Positions 19,671 to 28,569 of a stretch of 64,000 nt of DNA are shown here, in pieces (the first letter of the stretch is position 1; every line of letters begins with the position of its first letter). The position numbers were made by a program, and so were the translations under genes. A model generated the notes under the pieces. The model saw only the letters and a program-made list of their open reading frames with translations, did no database searches and was not told the DNA's origin. Source of the stretch: Aphanothece saxicola GSE-SYN-MK-01-06B (GTDB lineage: Bacteria > Cyanobacteriota > Cyanobacteriia > PCC-6307 > Cyanobiaceae); NCBI GenBank assembly GCA_019359745.1, contig JAHHGT010000001.1:310001-374000 (forward strand), written 5' to 3'.

Positions 19671-21002
19671 TTAGGGTTTGGCAAGGGCCGCCGGCAGATT
19701 GGCACTGCCGGGCTGGAACGCCTTCTGCAGCACAGCGCTGGCCTGCAGCTGCTTGCGCAGGGTGGATTCGGCCGCCCGGTACTGGCTGTCCCGGTTGGTG
19801 CCGATGTCTTCGAGCTTGAGGCGTTGCACCTCCTGTTCGGTCATCTTCACCGGCACGTCCGGATTGATGCCGTGCTTGTGGATGTCCCGGTTGCGGGGGG
19901 TGAGGTACTTGGCAATGGTCACGGTCATGCCCGAGCCATCGGAAAGCCCCCGCACCGACTGCACCAGCCCCTTGCCGAAGGTCTTCTGACCCACCAGCAC
20001 GGCACGGTTGTTGTCCTGCAGGGCGCCGGAAAGAATCTCGCTGGCGCTGGCCGAACCTTCGTTGACCAGCACCACCATGGGCTTGGTGGTCAGGGCCTGG
20101 CCCGTGGCCCGTTTGACGTCCTGAATGCCGTCGCGGGTCTTGGTGGAAACGATGATGCCTTCGTTGATCCATTGGCGGGCAATCTCGACGCTCGCCACCA
20201 GCAGTCCGCCAGGGTTGCTGCGCAGGTCGAGGACGTAACCCTGCACGCCCTTGGCCTCCAGATCCCGCACGGCCGCCCGCATGTCCTTGGTGGCGGTGGC
20301 GCTGAACTGCTTCAGGCGGATGTAGCCGACCTTGGTGCCGTCGGGGGCGGTGTTGACCTGGTGGGTGACCGCGTGGATTTCGATCAGCTCCCGGGTAAGA
20401 GGGGTGTCGAGGTTCTGGCCCTTGCGGCGCAACACCAGATTGACCGTCGTGCCGGCCTTGCCCCGGATCAGCTTCACCGCGTCCTCGGTGCTCATCCCCT
20501 TGGTGCTCTTGCCGTCGATCGAGACGATCACGTCCTTGGGCTGCACGCCGGCCCGGGAGGCCGGAGAGCCCTCGATCGGCGAGATCACCACCAGCTCCTT
20601 GGTCTCCTTGTCGACACTCAGCTGGATGCCCACCCCCGAGAGCTCCCCGGAGGTGTCGATCTGCATCTCCTTGAATTCCCGCGGATCCAGGAAGCGGGTG
20701 TAGGGATCGTCGAGGGTGCCGAGCATGCCGCGGATGCCCTCATAGGCATCCTTGGGGGTGCTGTAGCTCTTGGAGAGCACGCTGCGGCGCAGCTTGCGCC
20801 ACTGTTCTGGTGTGTATTTCCCCGTGGTGTCCAGGTAGTCGCGGAAAACGATCTGCCAGGCCTGATCCATCACCTCCTTGGGGCTGTCGCTGATCGACAC
20901 GGTTCCGGTGGGGGTCAGCACCATATCCCTGGCCATCACCGCGGTGGCGGCGCAGGCACCGAGACCAACCAGCACCACGACCGTGGCGCGAGCTCTTCCC
21001 AT
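19671..21002 (-). CDS. ctpA: Carboxyl-terminal processing protease (S41 family)
   Basis: The product is 443 residues from ATG 21002; GAGG nine bases upstream supports it over the in-frame TTG at 21017. An N-terminal signal-like helix (ATVVVLVGLGACAATAVMA) is followed by a PDZ domain (about 110-190, ELSGVGIQLSVD). The S41 protease domain has the Ser of EGSASASEILSGALQDN and the Lys of VGQKTFGKGLVQ as the Ser-Lys dyad. Cyanobacterial CtpA removes the D1 C-terminal extension to allow assembly of the Mn cluster; paralogues CtpB and CtpC have other roles, so the exact paralogue is not certain. The protein acts in the lumen or periplasm. Confidence 0.9.
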   Translation of the reverse strand: MGRARATVVVLVGLGACAATAVMARDMVLTPTGTVSISDSPKEVMDQAWQIVFRDYLDTTGKYTPEQWRKLRRSVLSKSYSTPKDAYEGIRGMLGTLDDPYTRFLDPREFKEMQIDTSGELSGVGIQLSVDKETKELVVISPIEGSPASRAGVQPKDVIVSIDGKSTKGMSTEDAVKLIRGKAGTTVNLVLRRKGQNLDTPLTRELIEIHAVTHQVNTAPDGTKVGYIRLKQFSATATKDMRAAVRDLEAKGVQGYVLDLRSNPGGLLVASVEIARQWINEGIIVSTKTRDGIQDVKRATGQALTTKPMVVLVNEGSASASEILSGALQDNNRAVLVGQKTFGKGLVQSVRGLSDGSGMTVTIAKYLTPRNRDIHKHGINPDVPVKMTEQEVQRLKLEDIGTNRDSQYRAAESTLRKQLQASAVLQKAFQPGSANLPAALAKP

Positions 21003-21071
21003 GCTGGGGATCCTCAAGGAGGCTGAAACGTGGTTCCAACGTAGCGCCGCTGCCGGTGTTGGGCCCCCCGT

Positions 21072-22325
21072 TCAGGGGTCGACCCAGCGACCGTCCTCTT
21101 TGATTAGGGCGATCAGCGCCTCGACCCCTTCGGCTTCCGGCACCCGGCGAATTTCCTCCCGCCCGCGGTAGAGGGAGATGGTGCCGGGGGTCTTGCCCAC
21201 GTAGCCGTAGTCGGCATCGGCCATCTCGCCAGGGCCGTTGACGATGCAACCCATCACGGCGATGTCCAGCCCTGTCAGGTGGGCGGTGGCCTTGCGCACG
21301 GTGTGCAGTACGTCCTCCAGGTTGAACAGGGTGCGGCCGCAGCTCGGGCAGGCCACGTACTCCACCATCGTCTTGCGCAGCCCCATGGCCTGCAGGATCG
21401 AGTAGCAGACAGGGATTTCCTTCTCCGGTGCCTCGGTGAGCGACACGCGGATCGTGTCCCCCAGGCCCTCGGCCAGCAGGGTGGCGATGCCGGCGGTGCT
21501 CTTGATGCGGCCGTAGTCGCCGTCGCCAGCTTCCGTGACCCCCAGGTGCAGGGGGTAGTGGAAGCCCTCGGCGTCCATGCGGAACGCCATCATCCGGTAG
21601 GCCGCCAGCATCACCGGGGCCCGCGACGCTTTCATCGACACGACGATGTTGTGGAAGTCAAGCCGGTCGCAGATGCGGATGAACTCCATGGCGCTCTCCA
21701 CCATCCCCAGGGGGGTGTCGCCGTAGGTGAACAGCATCCGTTCGGCCAGGGAGCCGTGGTTGACGCCGATCCGCAGGGCCTTGTCCTGCTCCTTGAGCAG
21801 GCTCACCAGCGGTTCAAGGGTGGTCTGGATGCGCTCGCCGATGGCCGCCACCTCGTCGGCCGTGAACTCGGTGCGGTTGGGATCGGGCTTGTCGAACACG
21901 TACAGGCCCGGATTAATGCGCACCTTGTCAACGTGCTGGGCCACCTCCAGGGCAATCTTCATGCCGTTGTGGTGCACGTCCGCCACCAGGGGCACCGGCT
22001 GGTAGCTGTCCTCCAGCCGCCGGCGGATCTCCTTGACGGCCTTGGCATGGGCCAGGCTCGGCACGGTGAGCCGCACGATCTCGCAGCCCGCCTCGTGCAA
22101 CCGGCGGATGCCGGCGGTGGCCCCCTCCACGTCGAGGGTGTCCTCATTGATCATCGACTGCACCACCACGGGGTGCTCGCTGCCCACCCACATGGCGCCG
22201 ACACGGACGCTGCGGGTGCGGCGGCGACGGATCACCGTCTCGAAGCGGGGGTCACTGGCCCAGTCGGCCGGGAGGGGGGAGGTCCCCGGAGCGGAGGTGG
22301 TCAGTGTGGCCAGGCTGCCGGTCAT
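21072..22325 (-). CDS. ispG: 4-hydroxy-3-methylbut-2-en-1-yl diphosphate synthase
   Basis: The product is 417 residues from ATG 22325 ([14 protein letters not shown]). It catalyses the penultimate MEP-pathway step, reducing MEcPP to HMBPP with a 4Fe-4S cluster. Cluster ligands are visible as [14 protein letters not shown] and [19 protein letters not shown]; the TIM-barrel part has [16 protein letters not shown] and GVNHGSL. In cyanobacteria electrons come from ferredoxin. An in-frame ATG at 22349 is a possible longer start. It follows the uracil-DNA glycosylase by 30 bases on the same strand. Confidence 0.96.
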   Translation of the reverse strand: MTGSLATLTTSAPGTSPLPADWASDPRFETVIRRRRTRSVRVGAMWVGSEHPVVVQSMINEDTLDVEGATAGIRRLHEAGCEIVRLTVPSLAHAKAVKEIRRRLEDSYQPVPLVADVHHNGMKIALEVAQHVDKVRINPGLYVFDKPDPNRTEFTADEVAAIGERIQTTLEPLVSLLKEQDKALRIGVNHGSLAERMLFTYGDTPLGMVESAMEFIRICDRLDFHNIVVSMKASRAPVMLAAYRMMAFRMDAEGFHYPLHLGVTEAGDGDYGRIKSTAGIATLLAEGLGDTIRVSLTEAPEKEIPVCYSILQAMGLRKTMVEYVACPSCGRTLFNLEDVLHTVRKATAHLTGLDIAVMGCIVNGPGEMADADYGYVGKTPGTISLYRGREEIRRVPEAEGVEALIALIKEDGRWVDP

Positions 22326-22355
22326 CTCGCGTGGGCCGGTGATGGCCAAAGCCTG

Positions 22356-23021
22356 TCACAAAGTGGGTGGCGCCGGCTGGTCCAGCTCCAGCCGGCGCTG
22401 CACCTCCTTGAGGTCCTGCCAGGTGAGCCATTTGGGGGAGCCCTGCTCCCGCGAAGGATTGCGCAGCAGATAGGAGGGGTGGAACACCGGCATCACCCAG
22501 CGGCCCTGCCAGGGGTGCCACTGGCCGCGAAGCCTGGAGATGCCCCCCTTGATGCCGAGCACCCCTTCCAGGGCCGTGGCACCGGTGAGCAACACCACGG
22601 CGGGATCCACTTCGGCGATCTGAACGGCCAGCCAGGGGGCGCAGGCCGCCATCTCCTGGGCCGTCGGCTTGCGGTTGTCGGGGGGGCGGCACTTCACCAC
22701 GTTGCAGACGTAGGCGTCCCGTTCGCTGTCGAGTCCCACACTGGCCAGCATCTGGTCCAGCAGCTGGCCGGCCCGCCCCACGAAGGGCCGGCCGCTGGCG
22801 TCCTCCTGGGCGCCGGGGCCTTCGCCGATCACCATCAGCCGTGCCGCCGGGTCGCCCCGGCTGATCACCACCTGATGGCGGCCCGCGGCCAGGCCGCAGC
22901 GGCGGCAGTCCTGGCAGCTCCGCTGCAGTCCGTCGAGGCCGGGCGCGCCTCCGGCGGCGACAGCCTCACCCAGGAGGGACGGTTGCAGGGGGTCGCCGGG
23001 CATCGCGCCATTCTTGGCCAT
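22356..23021 (-). CDS. Uracil-DNA glycosylase, family 4 (4Fe-4S)
   Basis: The product is 221 residues from ATG 23021. The family 4/5 signature is complete: CQDCRRCGLAAGRHQVV (cluster Cys), VIGEGPGAQEDASGRPFVGRAGQLLD (motif A), NVVKCRPPDNRKP, and HPSYLLRNP (motif B with catalytic-site His). It excises uracil from DNA as the first step of base excision repair. The open frame continues to 23684 through the divergent aminotransferase gene, but that part is a shadow. The intergenic gap to the aminotransferase is 66 bases. Confidence 0.92.
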   Translation of the reverse strand: MAKNGAMPGDPLQPSLLGEAVAAGGAPGLDGLQRSCQDCRRCGLAAGRHQVVISRGDPAARLMVIGEGPGAQEDASGRPFVGRAGQLLDQMLASVGLDSERDAYVCNVVKCRPPDNRKPTAQEMAACAPWLAVQIAEVDPAVVLLTGATALEGVLGIKGGISRLRGQWHPWQGRWVMPVFHPSYLLRNPSREQGSPKWLTWQDLKEVQRRLELDQPAPPTL

Positions 23022-23087
23022 GGCCGCGGGGCGTAGGGCAAGATGGCCGGATTGCCGAATCGCGCCCTCCAGACGCCGCTCACTGCC

Positions 23088-24266
23088 ATGCCGGCCCCGT
23101 TGTCGCTCTCCGCCCGGGCGCAGGCGTTGCAGCCATCGCTCACCCTCGCCATCACCGCCAAGGCCCGTGAGCTGCGTGCCGATGGCAAGGACATCTGCAG
23201 CCTCAGCGCCGGTGAGCCCGATTTCGACACCCCCGCCTTCATCCGCCGGGCGGCGGCCGAGGCCCTTGAGGCCGGCCACACCCGCTACGGACCCGTCGCC
23301 GGCGAACCCCAGCTGCGCCAGGCCATCGCCGCCAAGCTGAGCCAGGAGAACAGTGTTCCCACCCAGGCCGACCAGGTCCTGGTGACCAACGGCGGCAAGC
23401 AGGCCCTCTACAACCTGTTCCAGGTTCTGCTCAATCCCGGCGACGAGGTGCTGCTGCCGGCCCCCTACTGGCTGAGCTACCCGGAAATGGCCCAGCTGGC
23501 CGGCGCCAGTGTCCGCTGTCTTCACACCGACGCCAGCGGCGGCTTTCGCTTCAGCCCCGAGCAGCTCGAGGCGGCGATCACCCCCGACAGCCGGCTGCTG
23601 GTGCTCAACAGCCCTTCCAATCCCACCGGCATGGTGCTCAGCCGCGAAGAACTGGAGGCGATCGCCGCCGTGCTGCGCCGCCATCCCGGCCTGGCGGTGG
23701 TGTGCGATGAGATCTACGAGATGTTGCTCTCACCCGGCCATACGCACCACAGTCTGGCGGCGGTGGCCCCCGACCTGGCCGAGCGCGTCTTCATCGTCAA
23801 CGGCTTCGCCAAGGGCTGGGCCATGACGGGCTGGCGCATCGGCTGGCTGGCGGGGGCCCGTCACGTGGTGGCCGCCGCCAGTGCCCTGCAGAGCCAGAGC
23901 ACCAGCAACGTCTGCACCTTCGCCCAGTACGGCGCCCTGGCGGCGATCAGCGGCTCGCGGGATTGCGTCAGGGAGATGGCGGCCGAATTCAGCCGCCGCC
24001 GCGCCCGGCTCAGCGACGGCCTGATGGCGATCCAGGGCCTGAAGCTGCTGCCCCCCGAGGGGGCCTTCTATGCCTTCCCGGACGTGAGTGCCTGGGGCCT
24101 CGACTCGATGACCCTCTGCGGCCGGCTGCTGGAGGAGGTGGGGCTGGCGGTGGTGCCCGGTGCCGCCTTCGGCGATGACCGCTGCATCCGCCTGTCCTGT
24201 GCCGCGTCACCCGCCACGATCGACGACGGTCTGGATCGGCTGCGGCGCTTCGGCGTGAGCCTCTGA
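23088..24266 (+). CDS. Class I aspartate/prephenate-type aminotransferase
   Basis: The product is 392 residues from ATG 23088 (MPAPLSLSARAQALQPSLT). The PLP lysine is in VNGFAKGWAMTGWRIGWL; SNPTGMVLSREELEAI and VVCDEIYEML are the conserved ligand segments, and Arg near RLSCAASP binds the alpha-carboxylate. This is the Ib subgroup that in cyanobacteria and plants acts on aspartate and often prephenate. Substrate range cannot be read from sequence alone. It diverges from the glycosylase and is followed by an SGNH hydrolase 29 bases downstream, probably co-transcribed. Confidence 0.88.
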   Translation: MPAPLSLSARAQALQPSLTLAITAKARELRADGKDICSLSAGEPDFDTPAFIRRAAAEALEAGHTRYGPVAGEPQLRQAIAAKLSQENSVPTQADQVLVTNGGKQALYNLFQVLLNPGDEVLLPAPYWLSYPEMAQLAGASVRCLHTDASGGFRFSPEQLEAAITPDSRLLVLNSPSNPTGMVLSREELEAIAAVLRRHPGLAVVCDEIYEMLLSPGHTHHSLAAVAPDLAERVFIVNGFAKGWAMTGWRIGWLAGARHVVAAASALQSQSTSNVCTFAQYGALAAISGSRDCVREMAAEFSRRRARLSDGLMAIQGLKLLPPEGAFYAFPDVSAWGLDSMTLCGRLLEEVGLAVVPGAAFGDDRCIRLSCAASPATIDDGLDRLRRFGVSL

Positions 24267-24295
24267 GCGCCCCGCCTGTGCTGGAGGCTCGCCCC

Positions 24296-24982
24296 ATGAC
24301 GGGCTCACCGATGCCGGTCCCCAGGAAGCTGGTGGTGCTGGGGGACAGCGGGGTGTACGGCTGGGGTGATCCCGAGCAGGGCGGTTGGTGTGAACGCCTG
24401 CGCCGCCATTGGATGGACCTGCCCCAGGGGCCGGTGCTGTACGGACTGGGGGTGCGCGGCGACGGCCTGGAGCGGTTGGCGGCCCGCGCCGAGGCGGAAG
24501 TGAGCCACCGGGGCGAGCTGCGCCGCCAGCGCCCCCAGGGGATCCTGCTGTCGATCGGCCTCAACGACACCGCCCGGGTCGGGCGACCCGACGGCCGTTA
24601 CCAACTCGCGCCCGAGGCCTTCCTGTTCGGCCTGCAGCAGCTGCTGCCCCGGCTGCAGGCCATCGCGCCGGTGTTCGTGCTTGGCCTCACCCCGGTGGAT
24701 GAGGCCGTGATGCCCTTCGCCGGGATGCTCTGGTACGACCTGGCCAGCGTGCGGCTCTACGAAGGCCTGCTGGAGGAAGCCTGCATGGAGGCGGATGTGC
24801 CCTTCCTGCCGCTGCTCGATGGCCTGCTGGCCGACCCCCTCTGGCTGCAAGGGCTCTGCAGTGACGGTCTGCACCTCAATGGCGACGGCCATGGCCAGCT
24901 CTACCGGCGCCTGCGCGCCTGGAGCGCCCTGTTGCAATGGGCCGAGCTGCACCCCCACAGCAGCGTGACGGCGGCGCACTGA
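24296..24982 (+). CDS. SGNH/GDSL family hydrolase
   Basis: The product is 228 residues from ATG 24296; GGAG about nine bases upstream favours it over GTG 24278. Block I GDSGVYGWGD (catalytic Ser), block II Gly in GLGVRGDGLE, block III SIGLNDTAR (Asn) and block V CSDGLHLNGDGHG (Asp-x-x-His) are all present, so all four catalytic positions are intact. There is no signal peptide, so it should be cytosolic. Esterase or lipase substrate unknown. It is the second gene after the aminotransferase. Confidence 0.85.
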   Translation: MTGSPMPVPRKLVVLGDSGVYGWGDPEQGGWCERLRRHWMDLPQGPVLYGLGVRGDGLERLAARAEAEVSHRGELRRQRPQGILLSIGLNDTARVGRPDGRYQLAPEAFLFGLQQLLPRLQAIAPVFVLGLTPVDEAVMPFAGMLWYDLASVRLYEGLLEEACMEADVPFLPLLDGLLADPLWLQGLCSDGLHLNGDGHGQLYRRLRAWSALLQWAELHPHSSVTAAH

Positions 24983-25135
24983 TCCCTGCGTCCGGCTCCC
25001 TGCGCCCTGAGCGCTGCACTCCGCCGGCCCCGATGACATCACCCGATCGGAGGAAGGGAACTCCCCCCATCCGGTGAACCGGCGCTGTCGGCCTGCGGCG
25101 ACTCTGAAGAAACGGACCCCGCTGGATTCACCGCC

Positions 25136-26131
25136 ATGGATCGCCCTCCGCCACCCCCTCCGCCGGCCCCTGCACTGGTGGCGACCCGTCGGGCGCCGCA
25201 GCCGGACCTCTGCCTGGGCTGCCGCGAGATCCCCGAAGCGATTGTGGATCGCCGCACCCGCAACCGCCGCCGCCTCAAGGCCTTCGCTGCGGCCACCGAT
25301 CCGCTCACCCGGCTGCGCTGGCGCAACCTGCTGGTGGAGGACAACCTGCCACTGGTGTTCTCGATCGCCGGCCGCCAGGGTGCCGACACCGGCCTGGCGT
25401 TCGAGGATCTGGCCCAGGTGGGAAGTCTCGGCCTGATCCGCGCCGTCGAGGCCTTCGATCCCGATCGCAACGTCAGCCTCAGCAGCTTCGCCGTGCCCTA
25501 CATCCAGGGCGCGATCCAAAGGGAGCGGCGGGATCGCCAGCCCATGGTGCGTCCGCCCAGGCCCCTGTGGGATCTGCATCAGCAGGTGCTCAGCCTCCAG
25601 GAGGCCCGGCGCCGCAAGGGGCTGGAGCCCTTGCCCGCCGCCGCCCTCGCCGATCGGCTGGCCTGTGATCCGGCCCGGCTCGAGGAGGCCCTGCAGGTGC
25701 GCACCACCGGCAAGGTACGCAGCCTGGATGCCCCTTTCGGCCAGGGCGGCGCCGACAGTGAAGCAGCCGGTTGCCTGCTGGATCTGCTGGCGTCCCCCGC
25801 CCCCACCGATGGGAACGATGAGCTGGCGGTCGCCAGCGAGGTTCGCAGCGCCGAGCGCCAGTGGTTGCGCCAGCAGCTGGCGGATCTCGATCCCCGGGAG
25901 CGGGAGCTGCTTGTGGGCCGGATTGATGTGGGCTGCACCTGGGTGGAACTGGGCCGGCAGCTCGGCATGCCGGCCCGCCAGGCCCAGCGCCGCTGCGATG
26001 CTGTTCTCGATCGTCTGCGGCGCGCCGCCCTCGCCTGGCGCCAGCAGGCCCTCAGCCCGATCCAGGGGCCGGAAGCCACGGCACCAGGCCCATGGCCAGC
26101 AGGGCCGCCAACAGCGTCTGCAGCCCATTGA
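25136..26131 (+). CDS. Sigma-70 family factor, group 3-like
   Basis: The product is 331 residues. After a Pro-rich start (seven consecutive Pro at about 5-11) it has region 2 (about 56-145): RNLLVEDNLPLVFSIAGRQ, FEDLAQVGSLGLIRAVEAFDPDRNVSLSSFAVPYIQGAI. Region 3 follows. Region 4 (about 235-290, RQQLADLDPRERELLVGRIDVGCTWVELGRQLGMPARQAQRRCDAVLDRLRR) is a diverged helix-turn-helix. There is no region 1.1 and no rpoD box, so it is an alternative factor resembling cyanobacterial SigF/SigG types. A 153-base gap precedes it. Its last 80 bases overlap the 3' end of the convergent DUF92 gene. Confidence 0.85.
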   Translation: MDRPPPPPPPAPALVATRRAPQPDLCLGCREIPEAIVDRRTRNRRRLKAFAAATDPLTRLRWRNLLVEDNLPLVFSIAGRQGADTGLAFEDLAQVGSLGLIRAVEAFDPDRNVSLSSFAVPYIQGAIQRERRDRQPMVRPPRPLWDLHQQVLSLQEARRRKGLEPLPAAALADRLACDPARLEEALQVRTTGKVRSLDAPFGQGGADSEAAGCLLDLLASPAPTDGNDELAVASEVRSAERQWLRQQLADLDPRERELLVGRIDVGCTWVELGRQLGMPARQAQRRCDAVLDRLRRAALAWRQQALSPIQGPEATAPGPWPAGPPTASAAH

Positions 26132-26816
26132 CCACCTCGTTGCTGAGCCAGCCCCAGCGCTGCTGAAGGCTGGCCCCGACGACGCTTTCGGCCAGGGTGG
26201 CCAGCAGCCCGACACCGCCCACCAGCAGCGCCAGGGGCCAGCCGCTGATCAGCCCGAGGGCCAGCATGACCAGGGTCATCAGGCCGCTGCCCACCAGGCT
26301 GGCCGCGGTTCCCTCCAGGCTGATGGCCCCCTCGGTTCCGGGTGGCACCGGCCGCAGACTGGTGATCAGCACCGTGTGGCGGCCCCAGCGTTTGCCGATC
26401 TCGCTGCCGAAGGTGTCAGCGAGCTTGGCGGCGAAGCTGGCGGCAAAGCCAGCCAGCAGCAGGGGCACCGCGGCCATGGGTGCCCGGCAGGCCAGCAGGG
26501 CCAGCACGGTGCCCACCAGGGCCGAGCCCCAGACGTTCTCCGGCCCCCGCCGACCTTCTCGGGCCTCTGCCAGCCCCAGCTCCCGCTTGCGGCGGAAGCC
26601 CAGCTTGGTCACCAGGCTGCCCAGGGCCAGATAGGCCACGACCGCCAGCCAGCCGCGCCAGCCCAGGCTTCCCCACAGCAGGGTGCCGAGCACCCCGGCG
26701 TGGATCCAGCCGGTCCGCGTCAGCAGGGGCAGCTGCTGGGCGAGCGCGATCAGCAGGCCATTGATCGCCAGGGCCGCCAGCCAGTGCGACGGATCCTGGG
26801 GCGGAAGCAACTGCAT
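26052..26816 (-). CDS. DUF92/TIGR00297 membrane protein (VTE6-like phytyl-phosphate kinase)
   Basis: The product is 254 residues from ATG 26816, with about seven membrane segments. The family signature is GRRGPENVWGSALVGTVLAL followed by FAASFAAKLADTFGSEIGKRWGR and TEGAISLEGTAASL. The plant homologue VTE6 phosphorylates phytyl phosphate for tocopherol and phylloquinone synthesis, and cyanobacterial homologues are thought to do the same; this transfer of function is family knowledge. The open frame extends upstream to 27263 but overlaps a gene on the other strand. The 3' end overlaps the sigma factor gene by 80 bases. Confidence 0.85.
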   Translation of the reverse strand: MQLLPPQDPSHWLAALAINGLLIALAQQLPLLTRTGWIHAGVLGTLLWGSLGWRGWLAVVAYLALGSLVTKLGFRRKRELGLAEAREGRRGPENVWGSALVGTVLALLACRAPMAAVPLLLAGFAASFAAKLADTFGSEIGKRWGRHTVLITSLRPVPPGTEGAISLEGTAASLVGSGLMTLVMLALGLISGWPLALLVGGVGLLATLAESVVGASLQQRWGWLSNEVVNGLQTLLAALLAMGLVPWLPAPGSG

Positions 26817-26907
26817 CACGACAGCCCGACTGTGTTGCACAGATCTAAGCGAGCCGCTTCCGGGTGCCGCCTTCGGCGGATAATCGCTGCATCCGGTGGT
26901 GCTCCGA

Positions 26908-27276
26908 ATGGTCTTCAAACGTCCCAAGTTCTTCCTTGATCTGGGCGGCGGCGAAGGCAACGACCCCCCGGCCGTGGTGGCCCCCCCCAAGGCCGAGCCC
27001 AAGCCCGAAGCCAAGCTGGCTCCCCAGGCGGCGGAGGCCCAGCCCGCCACGCCTTCGGAGGCAGACGCCGCCCTTCCCCCCGTCTCCGGCCTCACCACCG
27101 CCGAGGCGATCGCCGCCGAACTGGCTGCCGCCGAGGCGCTGCGCCCCGCCCCATCGCTGGCCACCTTCGCCCCCGACTGCGTCACAGCGGGTGGGGCCAC
27201 CCCGATCAAGCGCCGCACCCCCGGAGCCAACCTGGGCGTGTTCAAGGAGATGGCGGCCGGCATGATGCGCTCCTGA
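26908..27276 (+). CDS. Conserved cyanobacterial hypothetical protein (122 aa)
   Basis: The product is 122 residues from ATG 26908 (MVFKRPKFFLDLGGGEGND). A basic N-terminus, a Pro/Ala/Lys-rich disordered middle and a compact C-terminus ending GANLGVFKEMAAGMMRS are visible. The conserved ends with a variable linker resemble a picocyanobacterial orphan I have seen, without known function. There is no membrane segment. It is divergent from DUF92 (92 bases) and overlaps the 3' end of rsmE by 35 bases. GTG 26896 is a possible alternative start. Confidence 0.65.
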   Translation: MVFKRPKFFLDLGGGEGNDPPAVVAPPKAEPKPEAKLAPQAAEAQPATPSEADAALPPVSGLTTAEAIAAELAAAEALRPAPSLATFAPDCVTAGGATPIKRRTPGANLGVFKEMAAGMMRS

Positions 27277-28045
27277 GCGCTCGCCAGTCAGCCAGCAGGG
27301 CCACCCCGGCCACCGCGGCCGTGGCCGTGCGCAGGATGGCTGCCCCCAGGCTCACAGTCTGCCAGCCGGCCGCTTCGGCCCGCTGCTCTTCCTCTGGGCT
27401 CCAGCCCCCCTCCGGCCCGATCGCCAGCCGGATCCCAGCCGCGAGATCAGACGGGTTGGCGCCGTCGGCCAGGTCCCGCAGCCGCTGACTGCAGAGCGGC
27501 AGAGCGTCCCGGCGGGTGGTGGCCAGCAGGGCGATGCCAGGGGCCGGCCGTGCGAGCCAGGCCCCGGCCTCGCAGGGGGAGTCCAGCAGGGGATGCCACA
27601 GCCGTTCGCACTGCTCGGTGGCCTCCCGAACAATTCCCCGCCAGCGGTCCAGGGGGCAGCGCTCACCGGGGGCACCGCGCGCGGCCAGCAGGGGCTGGAG
27701 CCGGTCGGCACCCAGTTCGGTGGCCATGCGCCAGACCAGATCCGCCTCCCGCTTGGGCACGGCCATGGCCAGCTCCAGGGGCGGTGTGACCGGTCCCTGT
27801 TGCTGCAGGGGCGCCTCCGGCGCCTGTTCCAGCCGCAGCCGCCGTTCCGGCTCAAGCACTGCCGTCCACAGCTGACCGACACCGTCCACCAGTGCCAGCC
27901 GGTCGCCGGGCCGATAGCGCAGCACCCGTTCCAGGTAGTGGCTTTCCTGGGGTTCCAGCGCCAGCCAGGGCAGCTCCTGGCCCCCGCCCGTCAGGGCGGC
28001 GATCCGCTCCGGGGCGATCAGCAACCGGCGCAACTCCCGCCCCAT
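27242..28045 (-). CDS. rsmE: 16S rRNA (uracil1498-N3)-methyltransferase
   Basis: The product is 267 residues with the SPOUT knot signature IGPEGGWSPEEEQRAEAAGW followed by VSLGAAILRTATAAVAGVALL. The N-terminal PUA-like part has HYLERVLRYRPGDRLALVDG. RsmE methylates U1498 in the decoding region of 16S rRNA using S-adenosylmethionine. Its ATG overlaps the DUF3531 stop (TGATG), so the two are coupled. Its 3' end overlaps the convergent gene at 26908-27276. Confidence 0.94.
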   Translation of the reverse strand: MGRELRRLLIAPERIAALTGGGQELPWLALEPQESHYLERVLRYRPGDRLALVDGVGQLWTAVLEPERRLRLEQAPEAPLQQQGPVTPPLELAMAVPKREADLVWRMATELGADRLQPLLAARGAPGERCPLDRWRGIVREATEQCERLWHPLLDSPCEAGAWLARPAPGIALLATTRRDALPLCSQRLRDLADGANPSDLAAGIRLAIGPEGGWSPEEEQRAEAAGWQTVSLGAAILRTATAAVAGVALLADWRALRSASCRPPSP

Positions 28046-28491
28046 CAGTCTCCGTAGAACGGGCTCTCGGGCTCCTCCTCGATCGGCCAGTCTTCGTTCA
28101 GCCCGCCGATCACCAGCTCGGTGATCTCCAGCACGTCGTTGTCGAGCTGGCGCAGGGCGTTGATCAGCACATCAAGGGCCAGGGCATCGCTGGTGCCCAG
28201 GTCGACCCAGCAGCGCGCCCAGTCGTCCTGGTACTCCATCGGGCCCATGTTGTGCATCAGGGCCGGCAGGCTGCGCTCCGCCGCCTCGGTGTCGTAAGCG
28301 AGCCAGCCGAGATCCACGCCGCCTTCATGGGTCTGCAGGTTCTCGGCGTTGAAGGCGCCCAGCTTGCCCAGAAAGAACCAACTGTCGAGGGCCGTTTCCA
28401 CGTAGCCCCGCTCGGCGCCACCCGGCTGGTCGGCGAAGTGCAGCCAGATCCAGCAGTTGAACGGATCCACCTCGCGAAATCGGACATCCAT
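28045..28491 (-). CDS. DUF3531 family protein
   Basis: The product is 148 residues from ATG 28491. It begins MDVRFREVDPFNCWIWLHFAD and has the acidic tail typical of DUF3531, a family shared by cyanobacteria and plastid-bearing eukaryotes, with no assigned biochemical role. MVLPL-type upstream frames overlap the divergent ABC gene and are not coding. Translational overlap with rsmE suggests a link to translation or ribosome maturation, which is inference. Confidence 0.85.
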   Translation of the reverse strand: MDVRFREVDPFNCWIWLHFADQPGGAERGYVETALDSWFFLGKLGAFNAENLQTHEGGVDLGWLAYDTEAAERSLPALMHNMGPMEYQDDWARCWVDLGTSDALALDVLINALRQLDNDVLEITELVIGGLNEDWPIEEEPESPFYGD

Positions 28492-28569
28492 GGGGAAGGG
28501 GGAAATGGCGCGCGTGTCCCCCCATCCAACACGCACCACCGCCGCAGCGCCGGACGGCATGCTGGTGCC

